Source of the DNA: Sulfuricurvum sp. PD_MW2
GTDB lineage: Bacteria > Campylobacterota > Campylobacteria > Campylobacterales > Sulfurimonadaceae
Direction: 5' to 3'
Length of the DNA stretch: 64,000 bases
Assembly: GCF_002633015.1 (NCBI RefSeq)
Contig: NZ_NSIU01000010.1
Span: 1 to 64,000 of the forward strand
Shown: positions 44,727 to 53,826 of the stretch, piece by piece
Layout of the letters: each line of letters starts with the position of its first letter
How positions within the stretch are numbered: the stretch's first letter is position 1
Position numbers and translations under genes: made by a program
The notes under the pieces: generated by a model
Databases searched by the model: none
Told to the model about the DNA's origin: nothing
Seen by the model: the letters and a program-made list of their open reading frames with translations, nothing else

Positions 44727-44996
44727 TTAGGAGAGAGGCGGAGCCCGTGCATTAATACACGAATAGACAATATCTTCGGGATTGGTAAACTCAGGGAGGA
44801 TAATCGAATCGTATTGCACCGGCTCAACCAAGCGAGATACTGCAACAGGGATATCCGCTCCGCTCATGGAGTCATGCGCATAACATTTGACACAATGGCT
44901 ATGTTCATTCAAATCATGGTGTACGTGAGTATTGGCAATACTCATGGAGGCCATAAACCATAATAAAAATACGAAATGGAACCGATTCTTTTTCAT
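44727..44996 (-). CDS. Small His/Cys-rich periplasmic protein
   Basis: 89 residues: a signal peptide (about 1-21, FVFLLWFMASMSIANT), then HVHHDLNEHSHCVKCYAHD, likely binding a transition metal (Cu, Zn or Ni), and an end ARAPPLS. The RAPP terminus recalls small proteins encoded with metal-efflux genes. It precedes the porin-like gene on the same strand, so the two may be one operon. No Shine-Dalgarno is obvious. Confidence 0.65.
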   Translation of the reverse strand: MKKNRFHFVFLLWFMASMSIANTHVHHDLNEHSHCVKCYAHDSMSGADIPVAVSRLVEPVQYDSIILPEFTNPEDIVYSCINARAPPLS

Positions 44997-45051
44997 TGGA
45001 GTAATTATATCTCGCGTTGTTTAAAGGGAAAGAGTTATAAAAGAGGTAAAA

Positions 45052-45072
45052 CTCGCCGAATACTTCGGCGAG
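45052..45072 (-). terminator. Terminator after ccsBA
   Basis: CTCGCCGAA and TTCGGCGAG form a perfect 9-bp stem with a 3-nt loop, followed on the minus strand by TTTTACC. It ends the ccsBA transcript. Confidence 0.75.
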
Positions 45073-45081
45073 AATCAAGGA

Positions 45082-48000
45082 TTATTTCATAGAACGTTTC
45101 GGATAAGCCATTGCGATCACAATAGCGATAACGGCATACGTCCACGGTACAAAATCCGGAACCGGAACCGGGTCGCCTTTCGCATACGAGTGCATCCCTG
45201 CTAGATAATAGTTGACCCCAAAGTAGGTCATCAATACGGAAGTAAACGCCAACAACGATACAACGCTGTAAATGTATTCCGTATAGGCCCCTTTGATAAA
45301 GCGCAAATGCAGCACAACAGCATACACCAAAATAGTTACAAGCGCCCATGTCTCTTTCGGGTCCCATCCCCAATAGCGTCCCCAGCTCTCATTCGCCCAT
45401 ACACCACCGAGGAAATTTCCGATCGTCAAAAGAACCAATCCGATCAATAAACTCATTTCATTAATAGCGTTGAGTTCTTTGATAGCGTTATTCAACCGTG
45501 CCGAATTGTCGGGCTTTTTGAGGAAAAAGATAACAAGCGTAATCATTCCAAGTAACGCTCCAAGCCCTAAGAACCCGTAACTGGCCGTAATCATGGCAAC
45601 GTGGATTGTCAGCCAATACGATTGGAGCACCGGAACGAGGTTTGTCACCTGCGGATCCATCCAATTCAGATGCGCTACAAAAAGAATCAATCCGGTCATA
45701 ATCGCGGTTGCCGCCATCGTCATAACAGAGCGGCTAGAGAAGATAAACCCGGCAAGCACACTTGCCCAACCGATATAAATCATCGACTCATAACCGTTTG
45801 ACCACGGTGCATGTCCGGCAATATACCAGCGCATGATGAGTCCGATCGTATGTGCCGCAAAGAACAATACTAAAAGTGAGAAGGAGACCTTACTGATCCA
45901 CTCTGCACGAACCGCCGGTTTGATGATTTTGATAAATGATAAAATGAGTAATGTAAACCCGACGACAAAATAAAGCGGCCATAGCTGTTCAAAGATGTTC
46001 GCTTTGTTATAGAAAATCTCAATTTTGCTCTTCATATCGTTCGGATAGACACTCGCCCCGACAAAACGTTGATATTTATCAATACGGGCCAACGCTTCAT
46101 CCGCTTTTTTCCAGTCACCGCTTTTCATAGATTCATCGATCGATCCAAAATAGCCAACGGCCAACAGACGTACAATCTCGGATTCTTTCGGTGTCAAAGT
46201 TTGGAGCGCTTCAATAGTAGCATCCCATTTGTGATTCTTATCATTTGGTTTTGGCCAGATTCGTATTAACGATCCGGTATAAACCATATAGGCTACGTTT
46301 ACACGCTCATCGACTTGGAGCAAAGCTTTATCCAATTTATCCCGTTTCCCCGGAGCTTTACGATTGGCTTCATCCACAAGTTGTGCGAGTTTATACCCTG
46401 CAAGTTCATCTGGAGCTTGGAAAAATTGTGAAAATGCCGCCGTTTTTGAATCTTCAGGCAAACCGATCAATTTGTTGATCTCTTTGTCTCCCGTACGGAT
46501 GATTGCGATTTCGCGCCAAGCATCCGGTCGAAGCATCATTCCCAATACAACTTGGTTCGATGTAAGCCCCAAAAAGGTATCGCTACGATTCAGTTTGGCT
46601 AAAATCTCGCGGGAAAGGGTATCGAGAGGTTTCATGCGCCCACTGGTATCTTGAACGATCAAGTGACCGAATTTTTCGGCATGCGCTTTATCAAACGATT
46701 TCGCGGCTTGTATCACCGGATTTTGTTCATCCGAAGCAATCGCGTTTGTCGTCAAGGTGCTCATTGCGAGTGCGATGATGAAAAGAGCTGCCGTACTTTC
46801 AGATTTCATGGATTGTAATTTTTGGCTCAATGCATTGAAACGTCCATTTTTTACCATCAACACACCAAACATTCCGATAGCAAGCAACAAATAACCGATA
46901 TAAGTAATTATCGTTCCAGGATCACGATTCACCGAAAGCACTGTCCCCATTTCATCTTGATCAAACGAAGATTGAAAGAATCGGTACCCCTCATAGTCCA
47001 AGATATGATTCATATAAATCCTAAAATCGAATTTTTCCTGATTGGCAGGATCTTCTACGCTCACTTCACTTGCATACGATGCAGGAGACATGGATCCAGG
47101 ATAGCGTTCAAGCTGGAAGTCCCGCAAGGCAATAGAAAACGGTAATTTACGTTCTATCGATCCATAACTTGCTTGGATCGTAGTGTCTCCCAAATGAATG
47201 GTTTTAGGTTCACCTACTTCACCCGGTGAACCCAAGAGTACTTCGGTTGCTTTTTTGTCTTTGTTCTCGAAACTGAGTGTCAAAGCATCATGTCCGTTTT
47301 GCTGCATCATAGGACCTTTTTTCCCATTTTCTGCACCAGAAACCAGTTGCATAGTTGCCTTCGGGGTAAAGCCGCGCATTACAAATCCGCTTTGCTGAGT
47401 TTGGAAAAGAATTCTATTTTCCATCTTGTGTTTTCCACTACCCAAAGCAGAAGGTTGTTGCGTATCCATACTAAGAGTGGTCAATGCAACCGGAGTATTG
47501 ATAAATGGAGTCTCTCCCTCTACGCTGAGTGCGATAACAGGTTTATCAAACGTTTTGTTCGAGTCAAAATCGATAACGATGTCATTGGCTTCAATAAATT
47601 CACCGTGTTTCAGCGTAATTTGTTGTGCACCCATCGCACCCGTAACCATAAGATTAAAAATCGGTTGACCTTTAGGATCTGCAACAGCTTCGTAACGGGC
47701 ATCACCCATATAAGAATCAAGATTGACTTTGATCTTCTCTCCATCCACAGCTAATTCCCGTTCAAAGATATTGCCTGAGCGTTTTGAAAGGTACAATGGC
47801 TCTTTGAAGCTATATTTTTTGTCGTTTTTGACGACATCGAACGCTATGTAGGGTTCTGAACTGACCAAAACATCACTGCTTTCGCCTTCTCGGATATGCA
47901 TAGTACCCTCATATCCGGCATATCGGGTAACGGCAGCTCCCGCAAGAATAATTAGAAAAGCGGCATGAAATATAAAAACAAGCCATTTTGCTTTTCGTGC

Positions 48001-48216
48001 CATTTTGAAATTGATGATGTTAAGTGTCAAATTGATTGCCAACAAAGCCAACAAAATTTCAAACCAACGTGCATTGTAGACATCGGCTTTAGCAGTCATA
48101 GAACCGTAATCATTTTCGATAAATGTCGCGTAGCCTATAGCTACGGCAAACACAAGCATAAGCACAGCCATGGTTTTCATGGAGCTTACTAGAGATAGAA
48201 CTTTGTTCATGGTCAA
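45082..48216 (-). CDS. ccsBA: Fused cytochrome c biogenesis protein CcsBA (ResB-CcsA)
   Basis: 1044 residues. The N-terminal ResB/CcsB part has three membrane segments and a large periplasmic domain. The C-terminal CcsA part carries the haem-handling WWD motif ESWGRYWGWDPKETWAL and flanking His residues. It exports haem and ligates it to CxxCH sites (System II), needed for NapB and the other c-type cytochromes of this window. The fused form is typical of Campylobacterota. Confidence 0.96.
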   Translation of the reverse strand: MTMNKVLSLVSSMKTMAVLMLVFAVAIGYATFIENDYGSMTAKADVYNARWFEILLALLAINLTLNIINFKMARKAKWLVFIFHAAFLIILAGAAVTRYAGYEGTMHIREGESSDVLVSSEPYIAFDVVKNDKKYSFKEPLYLSKRSGNIFERELAVDGEKIKVNLDSYMGDARYEAVADPKGQPIFNLMVTGAMGAQQITLKHGEFIEANDIVIDFDSNKTFDKPVIALSVEGETPFINTPVALTTLSMDTQQPSALGSGKHKMENRILFQTQQSGFVMRGFTPKATMQLVSGAENGKKGPMMQQNGHDALTLSFENKDKKATEVLLGSPGEVGEPKTIHLGDTTIQASYGSIERKLPFSIALRDFQLERYPGSMSPASYASEVSVEDPANQEKFDFRIYMNHILDYEGYRFFQSSFDQDEMGTVLSVNRDPGTIITYIGYLLLAIGMFGVLMVKNGRFNALSQKLQSMKSESTAALFIIALAMSTLTTNAIASDEQNPVIQAAKSFDKAHAEKFGHLIVQDTSGRMKPLDTLSREILAKLNRSDTFLGLTSNQVVLGMMLRPDAWREIAIIRTGDKEINKLIGLPEDSKTAAFSQFFQAPDELAGYKLAQLVDEANRKAPGKRDKLDKALLQVDERVNVAYMVYTGSLIRIWPKPNDKNHKWDATIEALQTLTPKESEIVRLLAVGYFGSIDESMKSGDWKKADEALARIDKYQRFVGASVYPNDMKSKIEIFYNKANIFEQLWPLYFVVGFTLLILSFIKIIKPAVRAEWISKVSFSLLVLFFAAHTIGLIMRWYIAGHAPWSNGYESMIYIGWASVLAGFIFSSRSVMTMAATAIMTGLILFVAHLNWMDPQVTNLVPVLQSYWLTIHVAMITASYGFLGLGALLGMITLVIFFLKKPDNSARLNNAIKELNAINEMSLLIGLVLLTIGNFLGGVWANESWGRYWGWDPKETWALVTILVYAVVLHLRFIKGAYTEYIYSVVSLLAFTSVLMTYFGVNYYLAGMHSYAKGDPVPVPDFVPWTYAVIAIVIAMAYPKRSMK

Positions 48217-48284
48217 CCTAATATGAAAAATATTGCGTATTGTAGTGGGTCTTGGGTAAATATTTGTTAATTAAAAATTAATAC

Positions 48285-49643
48285 TTATACACCCTCAAGG
48301 AGCATTGCTTCGGCGACTCGTTTAAACGCTGCGATGTTGGCTCCGTCTACAAAATTGCGCTCTACACCGTACTCTTTTGCCGTCAGTGCAACGCGCTTAT
48401 AAATTTGACGCATCAATTCATCCAGTTTACGATCCACTTTGTCAAAATCCCATTTCTCCATAGAAGCGTTTTGGGACATTTCAAATTCACTGACCGCGAC
48501 ACCTCCGGCATTGGAAGCTTTACCCGGTGCAAAAAGGATACCTTCTTGCTGCAGCAATTCGATCGCATCAGGCAACGTTGGCATATTCGCCCCTTCTACA
48601 ACGGCAACACATCCGTTTTGAATCAATTTTTGCGCATCTGAAAATGTTAGCTCATTTTGTGTCGCGCACGGAAATGCCGCGAAACATGGGATCTGCCATA
48701 CAGCGTGAGCATTCTCCGGATACTCAGTTTTTGGCGTATAAACAGCCTCTAAGACCCATTGCGTATATTCACTGAGCGATCGTCGTCGTCCACTCTCTTT
48801 GAGCTCACGGACTATCGAAAGATTGATCCCTTTTGGATCATATACCGTACCGTCACTGTCACTGCATGTCACCACAATTGCACCGAGCTGTTGCAATTTT
48901 TCTATCGTATGTATAGCAACATTTCCGGCACCGCTTACGGTACACACTTTTCCCTCTAACGATTCTTGCAGCTCTTGAAACAACATCTCTCTGGCAAAAT
49001 AGACCGCACCGTATCCTGTTGCTTGAGGACGCATTAACGATCCACCGAATGCATAGGGTTTTCCGCTGAGGACTCCGTCATAGTTTCTGGTAATATGTTT
49101 ATATTCTCCGAACAAATACCCGATCTCACGGCTTCCTACACCGATGTCTCCAGCAGGAACATCAACCCGTGCACCGATATAGGGATGAAGCTCTCGCATA
49201 AATGCGTGACAAAACTTCATAATCTCAAAATCGCTTTTTCCTTTCGGATCAAAATCACTTCCCCCTTTTGCTCCGCCAAGCGGTAAACCGGTGAGAGAAT
49301 TTTTGAAAATCTGCTCAAATGCTAAAAACTTCAGCACCCCAGTCGTTACGCTCGGATGAAAACGAAGCCCCCCTTTGTAAGGTCCCAAGGCATTATTAAA
49401 CTGTATACGGTATCCGTTATTGATTCGGACACGGTTTTGATCATCCAGCCACTGTACTTTGAACTGAATGATCCGATCAGGAGTAACAAGACGCTCTAAT
49501 ATCGCAAACTGTTCATAGCGCGGATCGCTTTTGATTATCGGTTCCAATGAGCTGAGGACTTCACTCACCGCTTGTAAAAATGTATTATCCGTTGCGCAGT
49601 TCGATTTTTCGAGGTTGGCTAAAATTTTTTCGACCATACTCAT
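48285..49643 (-). CDS. gdhA: NADP-specific glutamate dehydrogenase
   Basis: 452 residues, the usual length of hexameric GdhA. Motifs: PYKGGLRFHPSV, GGAKGGSDFDPKGKS, VDVPAGDIGVGSREIGYLFG and the Rossmann VSGAGNVAIHTIEKL. It assimilates ammonium into glutamate, which would take up ammonium produced by the NirA-like enzyme. Confidence 0.97.
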   Translation of the reverse strand: MSMVEKILANLEKSNCATDNTFLQAVSEVLSSLEPIIKSDPRYEQFAILERLVTPDRIIQFKVQWLDDQNRVRINNGYRIQFNNALGPYKGGLRFHPSVTTGVLKFLAFEQIFKNSLTGLPLGGAKGGSDFDPKGKSDFEIMKFCHAFMRELHPYIGARVDVPAGDIGVGSREIGYLFGEYKHITRNYDGVLSGKPYAFGGSLMRPQATGYGAVYFAREMLFQELQESLEGKVCTVSGAGNVAIHTIEKLQQLGAIVVTCSDSDGTVYDPKGINLSIVRELKESGRRRSLSEYTQWVLEAVYTPKTEYPENAHAVWQIPCFAAFPCATQNELTFSDAQKLIQNGCVAVVEGANMPTLPDAIELLQQEGILFAPGKASNAGGVAVSEFEMSQNASMEKWDFDKVDRKLDELMRQIYKRVALTAKEYGVERNFVDGANIAAFKRVAEAMLLEGV

Positions 49644-49651
49644 CTCCTCTA

Positions 49652-50227
49652 TTAATGTTTTTGATGATCAGATAAAAAATCTACGATGGTATCAAAGTGA
49701 CGTTCAATCTCTTTGAACCCGTGGTCACCGCCCTCTTCTATTATCATTTTGGATTTGGACAATTTTGCTACCGCTTCGGCATAGTCCAATACTTCATCAC
49801 CACTCTGTACCATCAATAGAGCGTTTTCTCCCTGATACGTCTCAACATCATAGCGTTTTAGCATATCCAAATGCTTGATTGTCCATTCATAGGTACTCTG
49901 ATCATAAAAATTAGGTGAATTGCCAAGGGCTCGTTGGAGTGTTTTGTATGAATAGATGGCAGGGTTGATTAATACACACGGCAAAGTGTATTTGTGTGAA
50001 AGGTACATCGTATAATACCCTCCCAACGAAGAACCGATCAACGAGACCTTTCCAAAAGCTTGAAACGCTTCAATAAGCTCTTCGAGCGTTTGAATCGCCA
50101 AATCAGGAATCGTCGATAGAGAGGGGGCAATGAATGGAATATTGTTCGTCTTACAGTAATTGCGAAGTGCTATCGCTTTTGAACCGTTACCATGACTTCC
50201 AAATCCGTGAGTGTAGATAATCATCAT
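49652..50227 (-). CDS. YqiA-type alpha/beta hydrolase
   Basis: 191 residues: nucleophile elbow GSSLGG, acidic residue in QSGDEVLDY and His in GGDHGF give a complete Ser-Asp-His triad. The family (UPF0227/YqiA) comprises small cytoplasmic esterases of unknown natural substrate. It lies 13 nt after polA and 8 nt before gdhA on the same strand. Confidence 0.8.
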   Translation of the reverse strand: MMIIYTHGFGSHGNGSKAIALRNYCKTNNIPFIAPSLSTIPDLAIQTLEELIEAFQAFGKVSLIGSSLGGYYTMYLSHKYTLPCVLINPAIYSYKTLQRALGNSPNFYDQSTYEWTIKHLDMLKRYDVETYQGENALLMVQSGDEVLDYAEAVAKLSKSKMIIEEGGDHGFKEIERHFDTIVDFLSDHQKH

Positions 50228-50240
50228 TGCCTCTTTCGTG

Positions 50241-52964
50241 TTATTTTAATTCACCCCAGTGATTGCCTATATGCATCGAGGTTTTGAGCGGAATACGGAG
50301 TTTCATAACATTTTCCATCACCCCGACGAAACGGCGTGCGTATTCTTCCGCTACATCCGCATCCACCTCAAAAATCAGTTCATCGTGGATTTGTAGCAGC
50401 ATTTTGGCACGGAGATTTTCGGTGCGGATCATCGTATCGATGGCGTTCATCGAGAGCTTGATGAGATCACTGGCAGAGCCTTGAAATACGGTGTTGACCG
50501 ATTCACGCTCGTATGCGGCTTTGAGCATCGGAGTGGCAGAGGCGAAATCGAAATAGCGACGACGATGCAAAAGTGTCTCGACGTATCCCATCTCTTTAGC
50601 TTGCTCGACAATACCGCTGAAATATCCTTTCACACTCGGGAAGGTCTCAAAATAGCGTTCGATAATCTCTTTGGCCTCTTTGGTTGTAATGCCCAGCGTG
50701 TCAGAGAGTTTTTTCTGTCCCATACCGTACAAGAGACCAAAATTGACCGTTTTTGCAATATTACGCTTGCTTGCTGCCTCTTCTTGACCAAAGAGCGCCA
50801 TTGCTGTTTGCATGTGGATATCATGCCCCTCGTTGAAGGCATTGACCAGCACACTGTCATTACTGAAATGGGCAAGGAGACGAAGCTCGATTTGCGAATA
50901 GTCGATCCCGATTAGTTTTTTACCTGCAGGAGCCACGAACGCTTCTCGAATACGCATCCCCAATGCCGTTTTGACGGGAATATTTTGGAGGTTAGGATTT
51001 TTAGAGCTGAGTCGTCCCGTTGCCGTACCTGTTTGAACAAACGAGGTGTAGATACGGCTATCAGAATCATTTTGCGCCAGTGCGATCAACGGTTCGATGT
51101 AGGTGGAGTAGAGCTTGTGGTATTCACGGTACTGCAACAGCATCGGAATCATTGGATGCTCATTTTTAAGCCCTTCCAACACCTGCTCATCCGTGCTGTA
51201 ACCTGTTTTGGTCTTTTTACCGTGAGGGAGTCCTAGCGTTTCAAACAACACAACTCCGAGCTGTTTGGGTGAATTGAGATTGAATACCGTGCCGCACGCA
51301 TTATGAATCTGTTCGCTCAACGTAGCGATTTCATGCGCAACCTCTTTTTTAAACGTCTCCAAAACCGACGTGTCGACGGCAATCCCCTCTTTCTCCATCC
51401 CCAGCAACGTCAACGTAAAAGGAAACTCGACGTTAAACGCCTCATCAAGCGCTTCCTGTCCACCTTTGAGGAGAAGTTGTTCGCGAAGCACTTCGTAGAG
51501 GCGATAGGTGATATAGGCATCCTCTCCCGCATACTTACACGCATCTTCGATCGCTACGGAAGCAAAATTTTCCCCTTTTTTAACCGTATCTTTAAAATGG
51601 ATCATCTCGTGGTGCAACAGATTTTGGGAAAGGTTATCCATCGAAAGTGAGCGGGCAGAATCGGTGAGCCACGCAAGCACCATCGTATCGGCATGAATGT
51701 TCAAACATTCAACGCCCAAAAAGCGGGTGACGAAATGGAGATCGAATTTGATATTATGTCCGATGACTCGACGCTCAAAAATCGCCTTGATCGCTTGTTT
51801 TGCGGTGTCAATCGATACTTGATCCCCTACTCCGAGATAACTATGCATCATCGGCACATAATATCCTGTTTTTCCATCACTGCTAAAACTAAAACCGACC
51901 AAGTGATCTTTTGTCGGATCAAGCCCTGTTGTTTCGGTATCGAATGCAACCATCACATCATGAGGAAGTGCTTGAATAACATTCATAAGCGCTTCATCAG
52001 TATCAAGAAGTGTACTACACCCCTCACTACTTTCACACACCGGTATTTCTACTTTTTCAGTTTTTAACGGAACACTAGAGGATTGCGACTCTTCAAACAA
52101 TGCTTTTGCTTTGATAGTACGCAACACGGCGTTCATTTCATAATGGACCAGATCGTCATAAATCGGCAAAAATGGGTTTTCAAAGTGCATTGCAAATTCA
52201 GAAAAATCGAGATTTTCAAAAAGATCATTTTTGAGACGTACCAATTCACGTGAACGAAATGCATCGTCTCGATACGTTTCAAGCAAACCTTTAATCCGAA
52301 CAGGCGTCACCTCGTCGATTCGCTCATACAGCGCATCAAGCGTGCCGAATTGGCTTAACAGTTTTTGCGCCGTCACTTTTCCGATCCCCTTGACACCGGG
52401 AACATTATCAGCAGTATCGCCTATGAGGGACTGATAATCGATAAATTGGCGCGGGTGAACACCGTATTTCTCTTCACAATGACGTTCATTCATCACTTTT
52501 TTGCTGATAGCATCGACTAACACAACACGATCATCATCGATCAATTGATACAGATCTTTATCATGCGAAACGACACGTACCAAAAACCCATGTTCACGTG
52601 CGGCGCGAACAACCGAAGCGATCATATCATCCGCTTCATATCCGCTCATGGAGAGCGATTTGTATCCCATTTTGTCAATCCATTCGATGGCGATAGGGAG
52701 TTGCATAATAAGCTCTTCGGGTGCGGGAGAACGGTTTGCTTTATAGTTGGGATCAATCTCTGCACGAAAGCTTGGACCTTTGGCATCCAAAGCAAAAATC
52801 AGATAGTCACTGCTGTGATCTTTGTGCAACGAAGCGATGAAGTTTATAAAACCTGTCAACAGTCCGGTAGGGAACCCCTGTTTGTTTTTCAAAGGGGGAA
52901 GCGCATAAAAGGAACGGAAAAAAAATCCGAATGTATCGATAATGGTTATAGTAGGCTGAGACAT
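50241..52964 (-). CDS. polA: DNA polymerase I
   Basis: 907 residues: 5'-3' exonuclease (SGYEADDMIASV, GDTADNVPGVKGIGK), 3'-5' exonuclease with an intact FDTETTGL, and the polymerase with DYSQIELRLLAHFS, KTVNFGLLYGMG and QIHDELIFE. It replaces RNA primers and fills repair gaps. Full length. Confidence 0.97.
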   Translation of the reverse strand: MSQPTITIIDTFGFFFRSFYALPPLKNKQGFPTGLLTGFINFIASLHKDHSSDYLIFALDAKGPSFRAEIDPNYKANRSPAPEELIMQLPIAIEWIDKMGYKSLSMSGYEADDMIASVVRAAREHGFLVRVVSHDKDLYQLIDDDRVVLVDAISKKVMNERHCEEKYGVHPRQFIDYQSLIGDTADNVPGVKGIGKVTAQKLLSQFGTLDALYERIDEVTPVRIKGLLETYRDDAFRSRELVRLKNDLFENLDFSEFAMHFENPFLPIYDDLVHYEMNAVLRTIKAKALFEESQSSSVPLKTEKVEIPVCESSEGCSTLLDTDEALMNVIQALPHDVMVAFDTETTGLDPTKDHLVGFSFSSDGKTGYYVPMMHSYLGVGDQVSIDTAKQAIKAIFERRVIGHNIKFDLHFVTRFLGVECLNIHADTMVLAWLTDSARSLSMDNLSQNLLHHEMIHFKDTVKKGENFASVAIEDACKYAGEDAYITYRLYEVLREQLLLKGGQEALDEAFNVEFPFTLTLLGMEKEGIAVDTSVLETFKKEVAHEIATLSEQIHNACGTVFNLNSPKQLGVVLFETLGLPHGKKTKTGYSTDEQVLEGLKNEHPMIPMLLQYREYHKLYSTYIEPLIALAQNDSDSRIYTSFVQTGTATGRLSSKNPNLQNIPVKTALGMRIREAFVAPAGKKLIGIDYSQIELRLLAHFSNDSVLVNAFNEGHDIHMQTAMALFGQEEAASKRNIAKTVNFGLLYGMGQKKLSDTLGITTKEAKEIIERYFETFPSVKGYFSGIVEQAKEMGYVETLLHRRRYFDFASATPMLKAAYERESVNTVFQGSASDLIKLSMNAIDTMIRTENLRAKMLLQIHDELIFEVDADVAEEYARRFVGVMENVMKLRIPLKTSMHIGNHWGELK

Positions 52965-52974
52965 AAACCCCCTT

Positions 52975-53790
52975 CTAGGCGTTTATTTTTTCAAGGATTG
53001 AGTTGATCGCACCTTGCAATTTCGCAGTATCATATCCTGCTTCTTCCGCTTTTTTAAGTCCGAAAGCAAGTCCGTGCTCTCCAAACGGGTTATTGATCGG
53101 AATGATGGTTTTGATAATATTTAACGCGGTAGCGTATTCTCGGATCTCTTCAGGGGCACTGCTAGGAGAATCGGAGTATTGAATCATATCGATAAACTCT
53201 TTGTCAAAATTCCAATGGGTAAAAATCGCAGCAGTTACTGCCGCAGTCGTCTCTTGGATATAGGAACGTTCAACACTTGCAATATCGATTGCGGAAATGA
53301 TGTCCGCTTTAAAATTGGTCGCTAAATCCTCTTGGATAACATCACTGGCGATAATAATTTTGCCGGTTTCTTGCAAAAATGTGGCCAAAAACAATTTGTC
53401 CGCTTTGACACGATCAATTTTACTGTACCATTCGTGTACGAGTGCTGCTTGCATGGATGATATCTCAGCAAAACGATCCGAACTGATTCCATAAGGTTCC
53501 ATGTCTACATTGAGGAGTTTACGAACCGAATTCCCCAATCCGATAGAGCGGGTCATACTCATACCAAAAAGTGATACAGCCTGCGCTACGTTTAAAATTT
53601 CACGTCGAAAGCTGTACAGAGGGGAATTTGCCGCTTTCAGCAAATTTGCCACGATCATAGGATCGGTTTCTACTGTTTTCACCAAATCTTGAATTGAAGA
53701 GTTAGGATCATTGCACACCCGCTGCATATCAATAACGGTTTTCGGCAGCGGTGGTAGAGATTTAATACTGTTTACAATTGAATTCTTCAT
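52975..53790 (-). CDS. HDOD domain protein
   Basis: 271 residues from the ATG at 53790 (the frame opens at a TTG with no ribosome site). HDOD pattern: LPPLPKTVIDMQRVCNDPNSSI, VETDPMIVANLLKAANSPLYSF and VSLFGMSMTRSIGLG. HDOD proteins are signalling or regulatory proteins related to HD phosphohydrolases but without the metal residues. No second domain is present. Confidence 0.85.
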   Translation of the reverse strand: MKNSIVNSIKSLPPLPKTVIDMQRVCNDPNSSIQDLVKTVETDPMIVANLLKAANSPLYSFRREILNVAQAVSLFGMSMTRSIGLGNSVRKLLNVDMEPYGISSDRFAEISSMQAALVHEWYSKIDRVKADKLFLATFLQETGKIIIASDVIQEDLATNFKADIISAIDIASVERSYIQETTAAVTAAIFTHWNFDKEFIDMIQYSDSPSSAPEEIREYATALNIIKTIIPINNPFGEHGLAFGLKKAEEAGYDTAKLQGAINSILEKINA

Positions 53791-53826
53791 GAAATGGTGA
53801 TCCTCTAAATTAAACAATGGCAGTTA

